From NCBI GenBank assembly GCA_013822735.1, contig PNKZ01000001.1, positions 744,001-808,000 of the forward strand: a stretch of DNA of 64,000 nucleotides, read 5' to 3'. The translations under genes were made by a program, and so were the position numbers. The notes beneath the pieces were generated by a model. That model was given only the letters and a program-made list of their open reading frames with translations. It was not told the DNA's origin and did not search any database. Shown here one piece after another: positions 51,051 to 59,423 of the stretch. Numbering within the stretch: the first letter of the stretch is position 1; every line of letters starts with the position of its first letter. Origin of the DNA: Pirellula sp. GTDB lineage: Bacteria; Planctomycetota; Planctomycetia; Pirellulales; PNKZ01.

Positions 51051-51731
51051 CTAGCGCGCGATATTCGCGGGCAATTCGTTGCGGCGCACCGTCGGCAAGT
51101 TCGGCGCTGCGACGGCGTCGATCGCCTCGCGTCGGAGCTCCCAGCCTTTCTCCGTGGCCACGAATTCGTACGTTCCTTCGCCGAGCACGCGGTGTGTGGA
51201 ACCGAAGTCGCCGCCGCGATCGAACGTCACCGCGTAGCTGGCTTTGTCTTTCAGCGGTGCGCTTTCCCCGGGCGCGAGATCCATCTCCGTGCGTTCGTCG
51301 ACTACGAACGCCACCTTGCCGCCCGAGGCTTGGGGGTTGCGGATGGTAACGCCCGAACCGGAGTAGGCGGGGAGTGCGTTGCTGCGAACCACGGGACTCG
51401 CGGCAGTCGTGGGTTGGGAAGCAGACGTCGAAGCGGCCAACGTCGGCGTCGGCGTTTGAATCGCCGATAGCTGTTGCAAAGGCACGACCGGTGCGACGGC
51501 CGGGGTGACGTAAACGGTCGGCGGCGGAGCAACGTACACGTAATCGACATAGGGTCGATAGTACCAGCTCGCACCGTAGCCGCCGTACCAGTGCGGATGG
51601 TGGTGATGATGGTGGCCGCGGTACCCTTCGCTATAGCCGAAGTTGACCGACCATTGGGCATGGCACGCATCGACGCCTGCGCCGGATGCGAAGAGTCCGA
51701 CGACGAGCGACAGAAGCAACTGGCGATTCAT
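51051..51731 (-). CDS. Secreted Tyr/His-rich N-terminal repeat protein, function unknown
   Basis: 226 residues from ATG 51731, which opens a signal peptide (MNRQLLLSLVVGLFASGAG). After it comes a Gly/Tyr/His stretch with six consecutive His (EGYRGHHHHHHPHWYGGYG), then Pro/Val/Thr-rich low complexity. A C-terminal ~100-residue domain follows, with VRSNALPAYSGSGVTIRNPQASGGKVAFVVDE, GESAPLKDKASYAVTFDRGG and YEFVATEKGWELR. This domain layout suggests an exported, surface-exposed protein. Shares His/Tyr/Gly composition with the small protein at 16090-16407. Not obviously part of the glycan pathway. Confidence 0.68.
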   Translation of the reverse strand: MNRQLLLSLVVGLFASGAGVDACHAQWSVNFGYSEGYRGHHHHHHPHWYGGYGASWYYRPYVDYVYVAPPPTVYVTPAVAPVVPLQQLSAIQTPTPTLAASTSASQPTTAASPVVRSNALPAYSGSGVTIRNPQASGGKVAFVVDERTEMDLAPGESAPLKDKASYAVTFDRGGDFGSTHRVLGEGTYEFVATEKGWELRREAIDAVAAPNLPTVRRNELPANIAR

Positions 51732-51825
51732 GGCGATTCCGTGCCGAGAGTGGAGACGCATCCGTCCGTATCTTTAGCATCGGCCGGGAATGCCGGGCGA
51801 CTATAGTTTCACGACGAATCGGAGC

Positions 51826-52776
51826 CTAGGCCGCTATCGAAAGTCGCGGGCGGCGCGGTGCCAGACGTGCCGGCACTTCTTGCGCGATCGACTCGGCGTC
51901 CAACTGATACGCCTTCCGGAGATACGCTTGCGAACCGACGAGCGTCGCGAAGCCGCCGCGGAGCCCAAAGCGGTGGAATACGCGCGGCGCGGCGCCCCGT
52001 TCGAGCAGGTTCTCCGCCACGGCGCCGCCGAGGCCGCCGTCGATCGTGTGCTCTTCGACCGTGAAGATGCCGCCGGTATCCTGAGCTGCATCAGCTAGTG
52101 CATCGACATCGAGCGGTTTGATCGTCGGCATGCTCAAAACACGGCATTCGATCCCGCCGCGGGCCAGCCGCTCGGCCGCATCGAGGGCCACCGGCAAAAT
52201 GCTGCCGGTGGCGACCAGCGTGGCGTCGCTCCCTTCGCGAAGCCGACGAGCGCGGCCGATCGCAAACGGTTCGTCGCTCTGTCGTACGCCGGCGACCGAG
52301 CCTTTGTCGAGTCGCAAGTAGCAGGGGCCCGCGTGTTCGGCCGCGGCCTTCGTGCACGCGCCGGCTTCCCAATCGTCGCCGGGGGAGAGCACCGTCATCT
52401 CCGGCAAGCTGCGAAGTATGCCGAGGTCTTCCGTCGCGTGATGCGAGAAGCCGAGCGCGCCGTAGCTGAAGCCGGCGCCGATGGCGACCACCTTCACGTT
52501 GGCGCCGTGGTAACAAACGTCGTTGCGAATCTGTTCGAGGCAACGGAGCGTGGGGAAGTTGGCGATCGAGTACGTGAACACGGTGCGGCCGTCGAGCGCT
52601 AGGCCCGCGGCGACGCCCATCATGTTTTGCTCGGCCACGCCGACGTTCAGATACTGCCGCGGGAAGCGCTCGACAAACGGCTCGAACATCCCGTAGCCGA
52701 GGTCGGCCGTGAGCACGATCAGCTGCGGATCTTGCTCGGCCAGTTGTAGCAATGTTTCGACGAACACGCCCTTCAT
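51826..52776 (-). CDS. Transketolase C-terminal-type subunit (copy A)
   Basis: 316 residues: the pyrimidine-binding and C-terminal domains of a split transketolase-like ThDP enzyme. GVAEQNMMGVAAGLA (Glu in position of the catalytic glutamate) and ATEDLGILRSLPEMTVLSPGD are conserved. The C-terminal domain has the SMPTIKPLD and VEEHTIDGGLGGAVAE patterns. The start codon overlaps the stop of the N-terminal subunit gene by four bases (ATGA). It is the last gene of the minus-strand glycan run. A paralogue is at 63093-64000. Confidence 0.92.
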   Translation of the reverse strand: MKGVFVETLLQLAEQDPQLIVLTADLGYGMFEPFVERFPRQYLNVGVAEQNMMGVAAGLALDGRTVFTYSIANFPTLRCLEQIRNDVCYHGANVKVVAIGAGFSYGALGFSHHATEDLGILRSLPEMTVLSPGDDWEAGACTKAAAEHAGPCYLRLDKGSVAGVRQSDEPFAIGRARRLREGSDATLVATGSILPVALDAAERLARGGIECRVLSMPTIKPLDVDALADAAQDTGGIFTVEEHTIDGGLGGAVAENLLERGAAPRVFHRFGLRGGFATLVGSQAYLRKAYQLDAESIAQEVPARLAPRRPRLSIAA

Positions 52777-53606
52777 GCCGCTTGCTCCAACTCCGCGATG
52801 GCGCGGTCGAAGTCTTCGCCGCGCGGCGTGCGATAGTGCCAGGCCACGCTGTTTTCCATGTACGATACGCCCTTGCCTTTCACGGTGTGCGCCAGCACGA
52901 CGAGCGGCTTGTCGGCTTCGTCGGCAGGAGTCGTAAGAGCTTGTTTCAGCAAGTCGTGATCATGTCCGTCGACTTCGCGCACCAACCAGCCGAAGCTGCG
53001 CCACTTGTCGGCAAACGGCTCGAGCCGAAGCGTATCGTTCACGCTCCCCAGGCTCTGCAACTTGTTGTAGTCGACGATTGCGACCACGTTCGCGAGCTGA
53101 TGATGGGCCGCGAAGAGCGCCGCCTCCCAGTTCGAACCTTCGTCGCATTCGCCGTCGCTCAGCAGCACCACGTGGCGATGTCCGCGGCCGTCGAGTCTCG
53201 CTCCATACGCCATGCCGCAGGCCACGGGGAGCGCATGGCCGAGCGATCCGGTCGACAGCTCGACGCCGGGAATCCCTTTGTGTGAAATGTGCCCGCTCAG
53301 GTCGGCGCCGTCTTGTCCGTGGCCGGCGAGTTTCTCCAGCGGGAAGAATCCGCGGAGCGCCAGCGTCGCGTAAACCGCCGCCCCGGCGTGCCCCTTGCTC
53401 AAGAAAAACCGATCGCGCTCGGGCATCCGCGGTTGCGTCGGATCGATATGCAGTACGCGGCCGTACAGCACGGCCAGAATGTCGACGATCGAGAGCGCCG
53501 AACCGACGTGCGAACTTCCGCCCCGGTTGACCATGCGGAGAACCTGCAGCCGGATTTCTCGCGCGAACTCACGCAGATCGTGCACGGGATTCGTCGTGGT
53601 GTTCAT
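52773..53606 (-). CDS. Transketolase N-terminal-type subunit (copy A)
   Basis: 277 residues: the diphosphate-binding domain of a split transketolase. The thiamine-diphosphate and metal site is SDGECDEGSNWEAALFA...VDYNK, which matches the GDG-x(~26)-N ThDP fingerprint (S for the first G). Also conserved are GGSSHVGSALSIVDILAVLYG, LSKGHAGAAVYA and HISHKGIPGVELSTGSLGHALPVACGMAYGA. Together with the overlapping downstream gene it reconstitutes a full enzyme. In glycan loci such enzymes may build or modify unusual sugars. Confidence 0.92.
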   Translation of the reverse strand: MNTTTNPVHDLREFAREIRLQVLRMVNRGGSSHVGSALSIVDILAVLYGRVLHIDPTQPRMPERDRFFLSKGHAGAAVYATLALRGFFPLEKLAGHGQDGADLSGHISHKGIPGVELSTGSLGHALPVACGMAYGARLDGRGHRHVVLLSDGECDEGSNWEAALFAAHHQLANVVAIVDYNKLQSLGSVNDTLRLEPFADKWRSFGWLVREVDGHDHDLLKQALTTPADEADKPLVVLAHTVKGKGVSYMENSVAWHYRTPRGEDFDRAIAELEQAA

Positions 53607-53692
53607 GACCGATTGCGACGCGTTAAGACGTACTAGGAACTGCCGACCGGGCGTGCTTTTTTCTCGCCGAAGGCCTCACGAAGCGTCGGCGG

Positions 53693-55018
53693 TTATCCGG
53701 CGCGTTTGGTGTGCCAAGCGAGGCGCGGCCGGATCGGGCCGAGGAAAATGGGTTCGCTGCGTTCGGCGATCGCCGGATCGGTCACCGTGAACGATAGGAC
53801 GTCATTGCAAAGCAGGCCGGCGTCGGAGGGACGACTGATCGGAACAATCTCCACGGAAACCGCGTACGTTTGGTCGTTCAGCAAATCGCCGGGAATGTGG
53901 CACGTCGACTCGAACACGCCCAGCGGATGCGGTTGGTAGGTCCAAGGATCGCTCTTGCCGGCCGACGCATATTCGTTTCCGCACGACAGAACATAGTTGC
54001 CTTGTTGGTCGCGAAGACGAATCCGAACGCGGTAGCTCTCGCCGAGTTTGAGGTTGTTATAGGCGATGCGAATGATGATCGGCTGATCGAGTTCGAACTG
54101 CGTCGTCGGTACGCCGTCGGTCGATGACAGTTCGACGGAATGCAAGCTGACGTAGTCGTTCGACGGAGCCGAGAACGGATCGTTCCAGGAAACCGAAGCG
54201 GCCGTCGGCGTGTCCGTCGCCTCGGCGGTTTGAACTTCTTTGGGGAGGTAAAAGTCGATGACGTCCTTCACCGCGCCGATGGCTTCGAGCTTGCCGTGCG
54301 ACAAAACCAGCGCGCGATCGCAGAGGGTTTCGACCGAACCCATGCTGTGCGATACGAAGAGCACGGTTCGTCCCGTACGCGTCAGGTCGCGCATCTTCTC
54401 GATGCATTTCTTCTGGAAGTCGAAGTCGCCGACGGCCAGTACTTCGTCGACCAGCAGAATCTCCGATTCCAAGTGCGCGGCGACGGAAAACGCCAGTCGC
54501 ATGAACATGCCGCTGGAGTAGTACTTCACGGGCGTGTCGAGGAAACCGCCGATCTGTGAGAACTCGACGATCTCGTCGAACCGCGATTCGATTTCCGCGC
54601 GACGCATGCCGAGCATCGCGCCGTTGAGGTAGATGTTGTCGCGGCCCGAGAGTTCGTAGTGGAAGCCGGTTCCTACTTCGAGCAACGAGCCGACGCGCCC
54701 GACGACGCGCGCCCCGCCCGAAGTCGGGGCGGTGATCCGGGAGAGGATCTTCAGCAACGTGCTCTTTCCCGAGCCGTTGCGGCCGATGATGCCCAGCACT
54801 TCCCCTTGGCGTACGTCGAACGAAACGTCTTTCAAGGCCCAGAAGTCTTGGGTCTTGCGCCCTTCGCCGGGAGGGCGACCTTTGATGGCCGAGTGCAAAC
54901 GGCGGACGGGCGCAGTGAATGCGGAAACGAGGACGTCGCGAAACGTACCGTAGCACGCCGCCGCTTCGGCGACCTGATAGCGCTTACTCAGTTGGTCTAC
55001 TTCAATTGCGAAATGCAT
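53693..55018 (-). CDS. Wzt-like ABC ATPase with carbohydrate-binding C-terminal domain
   Basis: 441 residues. The ATPase half has Walker A GRNGSGKST at 79-87, signature YSSGMFMRLAFSVA, and Walker B with the Wzt-type ILLVDEVLAVGD. It ends with the HSMGSVETLCDRALVLSHGK block. The last ~185 residues (about 255-441) are beta-rich (YVSLHSVELSSTDG, QPIIIRIAYNNLKLGESYRVRIRLRDQQGNYV) and match the Wzt C-terminal domain that binds the non-reducing end of O-antigen-type glycans before export. It pairs with the permease gene directly upstream. Confidence 0.92.
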   Translation of the reverse strand: MHFAIEVDQLSKRYQVAEAAACYGTFRDVLVSAFTAPVRRLHSAIKGRPPGEGRKTQDFWALKDVSFDVRQGEVLGIIGRNGSGKSTLLKILSRITAPTSGGARVVGRVGSLLEVGTGFHYELSGRDNIYLNGAMLGMRRAEIESRFDEIVEFSQIGGFLDTPVKYYSSGMFMRLAFSVAAHLESEILLVDEVLAVGDFDFQKKCIEKMRDLTRTGRTVLFVSHSMGSVETLCDRALVLSHGKLEAIGAVKDVIDFYLPKEVQTAEATDTPTAASVSWNDPFSAPSNDYVSLHSVELSSTDGVPTTQFELDQPIIIRIAYNNLKLGESYRVRIRLRDQQGNYVLSCGNEYASAGKSDPWTYQPHPLGVFESTCHIPGDLLNDQTYAVSVEIVPISRPSDAGLLCNDVLSFTVTDPAIAERSEPIFLGPIRPRLAWHTKRAG

Positions 55019-55048
55019 CGATCGTGCTTTTAGGTTTCGGAGGGCGTC

Positions 55049-55915
55049 TTAAACCAAATCGGCGAAGTTTTGTTCCATGCGTTGGAAGTAAATCGCTCCG
55101 GTAACGAGCATGATCAGCGACATCACCGCCGACACGCCGATCATCAGCGGAGGCGTGTTCGCTTCCGTGTTGCATAAGGCCCACCGGAAGCATTCGATGA
55201 CGCCCGTCATGGGGTTCAGTCCGTAAAGAATGCGCCAGCGTCCTTCCACGAGCGACGACGAATAGGCGATCGGGCTCAAGAACATCCAGATTTGCAGGCA
55301 AAACGGCAAGGCAAAGCGTACGTCGCGAAACTGCAAGTTGAGGGCCGACAACCAAAAGCCGGCGCCGAGCGCCGTGACGAGGGCGAGCAGCGTCGGAATC
55401 ACCAGCAAGAACACCGACCACGACGGAGTCATGCCGTAGCACAGCATCAGTCCGAGCAGCGCCACGAACGAAAGTGCGAAGTCGACTAAGTTCGATAGCA
55501 CGCTGGCAATCGGAATCACGAGTCGGGGAAAGTACACCTTCGTGATCAAGCTGGAGTTGCCGAGCAGGCTGTTGGAGGCCGAAGTCAGGCTATTGGAGAA
55601 GAACATCCACGGGATCAAGGCGGCGAACGCGAAGATCGGATACGGAATTCCGTCGGAGTTTATGTTCGCCAAACGACCGAAGAAGATCGAAAATACGATC
55701 ATCGTCGAGGTGGGCTGCAAGATGGCCCACACGATGCCCAACACGGTCTGCTTATAGCGGATCTTGATATCGCGCCAAGTGAGCACGGAGAGCAACTCGC
55801 GATGCCGCCAAACGAGCCCTACGTCGGGGAGCGACCATCGTTGATGGGGCCCGATGTTGCATACGAGCGATGCTGAGGAGCCGATCGTATCGGCCTGTAC
55901 GCTAAGTCCTGACAT
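55049..55915 (-). CDS. Wzm-like polysaccharide ABC permease
   Basis: 288 residues, ABC-2 family. The N-terminal WRDIKIRYKQTVLGIVWAILQP motif is highly characteristic of polysaccharide exporters (Wzm/TagG/KpsM). About six membrane helices follow, with PWMFFSNSLTSASNSLLGNSSLI and MWMFLSPIAYSSSLVEGRW-type loops, and a GLNPMTGVIECFRWAL motif. Thirty bases upstream of the wzt-like gene, same strand. Would export the lipid-linked glycan made by the locus. Confidence 0.92.
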   Translation of the reverse strand: MSGLSVQADTIGSSASLVCNIGPHQRWSLPDVGLVWRHRELLSVLTWRDIKIRYKQTVLGIVWAILQPTSTMIVFSIFFGRLANINSDGIPYPIFAFAALIPWMFFSNSLTSASNSLLGNSSLITKVYFPRLVIPIASVLSNLVDFALSFVALLGLMLCYGMTPSWSVFLLVIPTLLALVTALGAGFWLSALNLQFRDVRFALPFCLQIWMFLSPIAYSSSLVEGRWRILYGLNPMTGVIECFRWALCNTEANTPPLMIGVSAVMSLIMLVTGAIYFQRMEQNFADLV

Positions 55916-56061
55916 GTCTTGTGCTTGTCAACCTATGCTTGCGTGGAGGCGCACCGGTGCGAAGTTCGGAAACAGTCGAGTTTGCAAGGCACGGGAAGCT
56001 ATCGCAACGAGCACGACCGGGCAAGGTCAGTTGATTTGCGCCGGAGTCTTGCAAAGCGAGC

Positions 56062-56970
56062 CTAGGCGGAGCGTTGCCGGCTCTGCTTGCTCGTGAGCAG
56101 CCGTTGCGGAATGTCGATCAACCCGGCGAGGGATCGCCGCGCGATCGCGCGTAGGTACAGGAGGCGATTGGCCCGACGATACCCGGCCGACCAGCGCTCG
56201 ACGTGCGCCTCGGAGAAGCGGTCGGAGAACTCCGGCGAGCGCATCAGCGAGGCGGCAAAATCGACGATGTCCTGATTCTTCCGCAGGCTGCTTTGCGATC
56301 CTTGGCTCAGACTGCCGGCAAGCTTGCGCCAAACCGCGAACGGCTGCGGGACGTAGGCCGCACCGTACTTCAGCGCGATGGCGCGAATGGCGAACGTATC
56401 GCACCAGTGGCCGAGCTGCGGCCGGAACCAGCCGACCTCGGCCAAACAATCACGACGGTAGATCGTCGACGTCGACAGCGAACGGTACGGCGGCTGACGA
56501 TCGAGATACTCGGTGAGAAATCGCGCCGGAGAGACGTACTGCGTCGATTCCCAAGGGGGAGCTTGCACGTCGCGCGGCTTGCGTCCGGTGTCGTCGACCG
56601 ACATGAGCTTGCCGAACACGATGCCCGCCTGCGGAAAGTCGGCTGCGGCCTTGAGCGCTGCTTCAAAGAATCCGGGCAATACGAAGTCGTCGGCCGCGGC
56701 GCCGTAGAGGTAGTCGCACCGGCATTCTTTGACGAGTTCGTCGATCGTCGCGACGGCCCCTCGGTTTTGAGTATGACGGATGAAGCGAATCGAAGCGTAT
56801 CGACGGGCGTACGACTCGATGATTTCCGCGCTTTCGTCCGACGAAGCGTCGTCGGCGATAAGAAACTCGTCCGGCGGCCGCGATTGCCCGACAATCGCCT
56901 CAATCGCTTGCGGCAAATAGGCCGCGTGATTGAAGTTGGGCATATAGATGCTTAGCGTCGGTCCGCTCAT
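56062..56970 (-). CDS. Family 2 glycosyltransferase
   Basis: 302 residues of GT-A fold: SIYMPNFNHAAYLPQAIEAIVGQSRPPDEFLIADDASSDESAEIIE at the N terminus (nucleotide-binding core with the DDAS motif) and a second acidic site at YLYGAAADDF. LPGFFEAALKAAADFPQAGIVFGK and STSTIYRRDCLAEVGWF are typical of the family. The C-terminal ~60 residues are helical and basic (RRANRLLYLRAIARRSLAGL). It should add one sugar during glycan assembly on the cytoplasmic side of the membrane. Donor and acceptor are unknown. Confidence 0.9.
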   Translation of the reverse strand: MSGPTLSIYMPNFNHAAYLPQAIEAIVGQSRPPDEFLIADDASSDESAEIIESYARRYASIRFIRHTQNRGAVATIDELVKECRCDYLYGAAADDFVLPGFFEAALKAAADFPQAGIVFGKLMSVDDTGRKPRDVQAPPWESTQYVSPARFLTEYLDRQPPYRSLSTSTIYRRDCLAEVGWFRPQLGHWCDTFAIRAIALKYGAAYVPQPFAVWRKLAGSLSQGSQSSLRKNQDIVDFAASLMRSPEFSDRFSEAHVERWSAGYRRANRLLYLRAIARRSLAGLIDIPQRLLTSKQSRQRSA

Positions 56971-57029
56971 GCGATTAGCTCGGTTCTCGGCGACTCGGAC
57001 GGAAAGTTCAACGCTTGGTCAGACCAGGA

Positions 57030-57791
57030 TTATCCGGCCGCCGCCAGCGGCAACGCCTCGCGATTCCAACGCAAGCGGCATTTCCCTGTCGACACGGCGT
57101 CACGAGCCGCGGCTAACCGTTGTTCCGAGTCGATCGCACAGCGGTATCCCTCCAGCGGATAGGCGTACACGCGTCCTTCCGGTACCAACTTCGGCAGGAT
57201 ATCCCGCGCGAGGTCACAGACCGCGGCTTGCGGGATATACGAAAGCAGTTCCGGTTCGCAGATCCAGATGCCGGAGTTGACCCACGACGACGTGATGCCT
57301 TGCCGCTCCGCTTCCGTGGGACGCTCGAGGAATCGGTCGACGCGCCCGTCATCGGTCAGGCAAACGACGCTGTTGGAGCCGGGACGTTCGTGGACGAGCA
57401 TCGTTACGAGAGCGTTCTGTTCGCGATGCCGAGCGAGCATCGGACGAAAGTCCATATCCGTGAGGATGTCGCCGTAGTGGATCAGGAAAGGCTGGTCGGC
57501 GGGCAACAGCGACGCCATGTTCTTTACGCCGCCGGCCGTGCCCAAGAGTTCCGGCTCGGGGGAGTATTGAATAGTCGCTCCGAACTGGGAGCCTGAGCCG
57601 AAGTGATTGCGGATGACTTCCGGCAGGAAGTGGAGATTGATTCCCAGATTGCGGTAGCCGCACCAGCCGAGGTGCCGAACGATGTACTCCAAAAGAGGGC
57701 GACCGTGCAGACCGAGCATCGGCTTAGGAGTCAGCTGCGTGAGCGTGCCGAGCCTCGTTCCGAAGCCGGCGCTCAGTACTAAAGCGTGCAT
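57030..57791 (-). CDS. Sugar-1-phosphate nucleotidyltransferase (mannose/heptose-1-phosphate guanylyltransferase-like)
   Basis: 253 residues. N-terminal nucleotide-binding motif LSAGFGTRLGTLTQLTPKPML, then LLGTAGGVKNMASL, the metal-binding HYGDILTDMDFRPML and DGRVDRFLERPTE. Length and motifs fit the HddC/mannose-1-phosphate guanylyltransferase group. The start overlaps the end of the GmhB-like gene by 13 bases, which supports coupled translation. Together with the phosphatase it would match activation of a heptose or similar sugar, though the exact sugar and nucleotide are not proven. Confidence 0.88.
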   Translation of the reverse strand: MHALVLSAGFGTRLGTLTQLTPKPMLGLHGRPLLEYIVRHLGWCGYRNLGINLHFLPEVIRNHFGSGSQFGATIQYSPEPELLGTAGGVKNMASLLPADQPFLIHYGDILTDMDFRPMLARHREQNALVTMLVHERPGSNSVVCLTDDGRVDRFLERPTEAERQGITSSWVNSGIWICEPELLSYIPQAAVCDLARDILPKLVPEGRVYAYPLEGYRCAIDSEQRLAAARDAVSTGKCRLRWNREALPLAAAG

Positions 57792-58366
57792 GCGGTACTT
57801 TCCTCAGAAATCCAAGCGGCGGCTTCGACGAGGTCGGCACAAGCGCGATCGGGCACGATGCCGACCGTCGCTTCGCCGCCGACGATCGGCCGATCTAAAT
57901 GGCGCCCCGTCTTCACGAGCACCGTCCGACAACCGGCGGCCGCGCCGGCCGCGATGTCGGTCGGGCGGTCGCCGATCATGTAACTTTGCGCCAAATCAAT
58001 GCCGAAGCGTTCCGCCGCTTGGCGGAGCATTCCGGCCGCAGGCTTACGGCACTCGCACGAGCAGCGGTACGCGGCGACGTCGGCATGAGGATGATGCGGA
58101 CAGTAGTACCAAGCGTCGACGCCGCCGGAGTCGCGGTCGAGCTCCGCCTGCAATTGGCCGTGCAGCGCTTGCACGTCGGCCTCGGAAGCCAAGCCGCGCG
58201 CGACGACCGTTTGATTGGTGACGACGACGAGCATGAAGCCCTGCGAACGTAGGCGCGCCAGCGACGGCCCGACGCCGGGCAGGATGCGCGCCTGCGCGGG
58301 ATCAACAAGCAGTTCGACGTCTTCGATGAGGACGCCGTCACGATCTAAGAAAACGCCACGGCGCAT
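57779..58366 (-). CDS. HAD-IIIA phosphatase, D-glycero-D-manno-heptose-1,7-bisphosphate 7-phosphatase-like (GmhB-type)
   Basis: 195 residues from ATG 58366 (a GTG one codon upstream is possible). HAD motif 1 is DRDGVL (nucleophile D8, acid D10), then VVVTNQ, the zinc loop CPHHPHADVAAYRCSCECRKP (Cys/His ligands as in GmhB) and YMIGDRPTDI for motif 4. GmhB removes the 7-phosphate of heptose bisphosphate before nucleotide activation. The neighbouring nucleotidyltransferase fits a heptose-type route, but GmhB-like enzymes also act on other sugar phosphates. Confidence 0.9.
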   Translation of the reverse strand: MRRGVFLDRDGVLIEDVELLVDPAQARILPGVGPSLARLRSQGFMLVVVTNQTVVARGLASEADVQALHGQLQAELDRDSGGVDAWYYCPHHPHADVAAYRCSCECRKPAAGMLRQAAERFGIDLAQSYMIGDRPTDIAAGAAAGCRTVLVKTGRHLDRPIVGGEATVGIVPDRACADLVEAAAWISEESTACTL

Positions 58367-58374
58367 CACGGCAG

Positions 58375-59370
58375 CTATTCCTTATGCACGTAGTCGAGCG
58401 TTTCCTTCTGGATGCGATCCCATTCCTCATTGACCCAACCGATGACCCCTTGGATCCCTTGCTCCAGCGTGATCTGCGGTTTCCAGCCGAACTCTTGGAA
58501 CGCCTTGGTCGAATCGATCACGTAGGCGCGGTCTTGGCCGAGACGTTCCGGGCCGACCTTCGTGCTGGCGGCGAAATCTTTGCCCGAGAGCTTGCAGATG
58601 GTGTCGACGACGTCGCGCACGGCGACGCCGGTCGGAGTCGAAAGGTGGTACAGGTTGCCGGGACGTCCCTTTTCCATGGCGAGCAATTCGCCGCGCGAGA
58701 TATCGCGAATGTGGATGTACGATTTCACGGCGACGCCGCCGCCGTGCAGCTCGATCGTCTTTCCTTGCTTCAGGTAGATGGCCGAGCGCGGAATAATCTT
58801 GAAGAGCTGCTGATGGGCGCCGTACACGTTCGTGCCGCGAATCATGATCAGCGGGAAGTCGAAGTTTTTGACCAGCGTAAAGAGCATGAAGTCGCCGGCC
58901 GCTTTCGAGGCGGCGTACGGCGTGCTCGGGTCCATGCGGTGATCTTCCTTCACCGTGCCTTCGCAGCTGCCGTACACTTCCGGGGACGAGATGTGCACGT
59001 AGCGCTTGAGCCACTTCTGGTCTTTCAGATAGTTGCCTAGCGCCGCAATGGCGACGGCGTTCGTTTGGAACCAGTGATCGGGATGCGCCCAACTCGGGCC
59101 GACTTCGCTTTGCGCCGCGAAGTTCACAATGTAGGCCGGCTTCAATTCCGACAGGTAGGCCTGCAGGCCGGCCATGTCGCGATTCAAGTCAAGCTGCTGG
59201 AACTGAAAGCGATTCAAGAGCGACTGACGCTTGCGATACGGGAGGAAGAGCGAATCTTTCTCCGCCGAGCGCGTGATGCCCACGACTTGGTAGTCGGTGT
59301 CGGTCAGCAAGTAATCGATGAAATCGCTGCCCGAAAAGGAATTGCTGCCGATAACCGCGACCGTTTCCAT
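58375..59370 (-). CDS. NDP-sugar dehydratase/epimerase (extended SDR)
   Basis: 331 residues from ATG 59370 (METVAVIGSNSFSG). The NAD fingerprint is GSNSFSG, the Ser/Thr site is in HISSPEVYG and the catalytic pair is in TPYAASKAAGD (Tyr-x3-Lys). The pattern SELKPAYIVNFAAQSEVGPSWAHPDHWFQTNA is typical of GDP-mannose or dTDP-glucose 4,6-dehydratases, with RDISRGELLAMEKGRPG as the 'VRD' equivalent. Only 8 bases before the GmhB-like gene. The exact nucleotide sugar is unknown. Confidence 0.88.
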   Translation of the reverse strand: METVAVIGSNSFSGSDFIDYLLTDTDYQVVGITRSAEKDSLFLPYRKRQSLLNRFQFQQLDLNRDMAGLQAYLSELKPAYIVNFAAQSEVGPSWAHPDHWFQTNAVAIAALGNYLKDQKWLKRYVHISSPEVYGSCEGTVKEDHRMDPSTPYAASKAAGDFMLFTLVKNFDFPLIMIRGTNVYGAHQQLFKIIPRSAIYLKQGKTIELHGGGVAVKSYIHIRDISRGELLAMEKGRPGNLYHLSTPTGVAVRDVVDTICKLSGKDFAASTKVGPERLGQDRAYVIDSTKAFQEFGWKPQITLEQGIQGVIGWVNEEWDRIQKETLDYVHKE

Positions 59371-59423
59371 AACGCTCTCCCGACGTTTCAAAACTCAGAA
59401 ATGTACAAATGTGATTGGTAACG

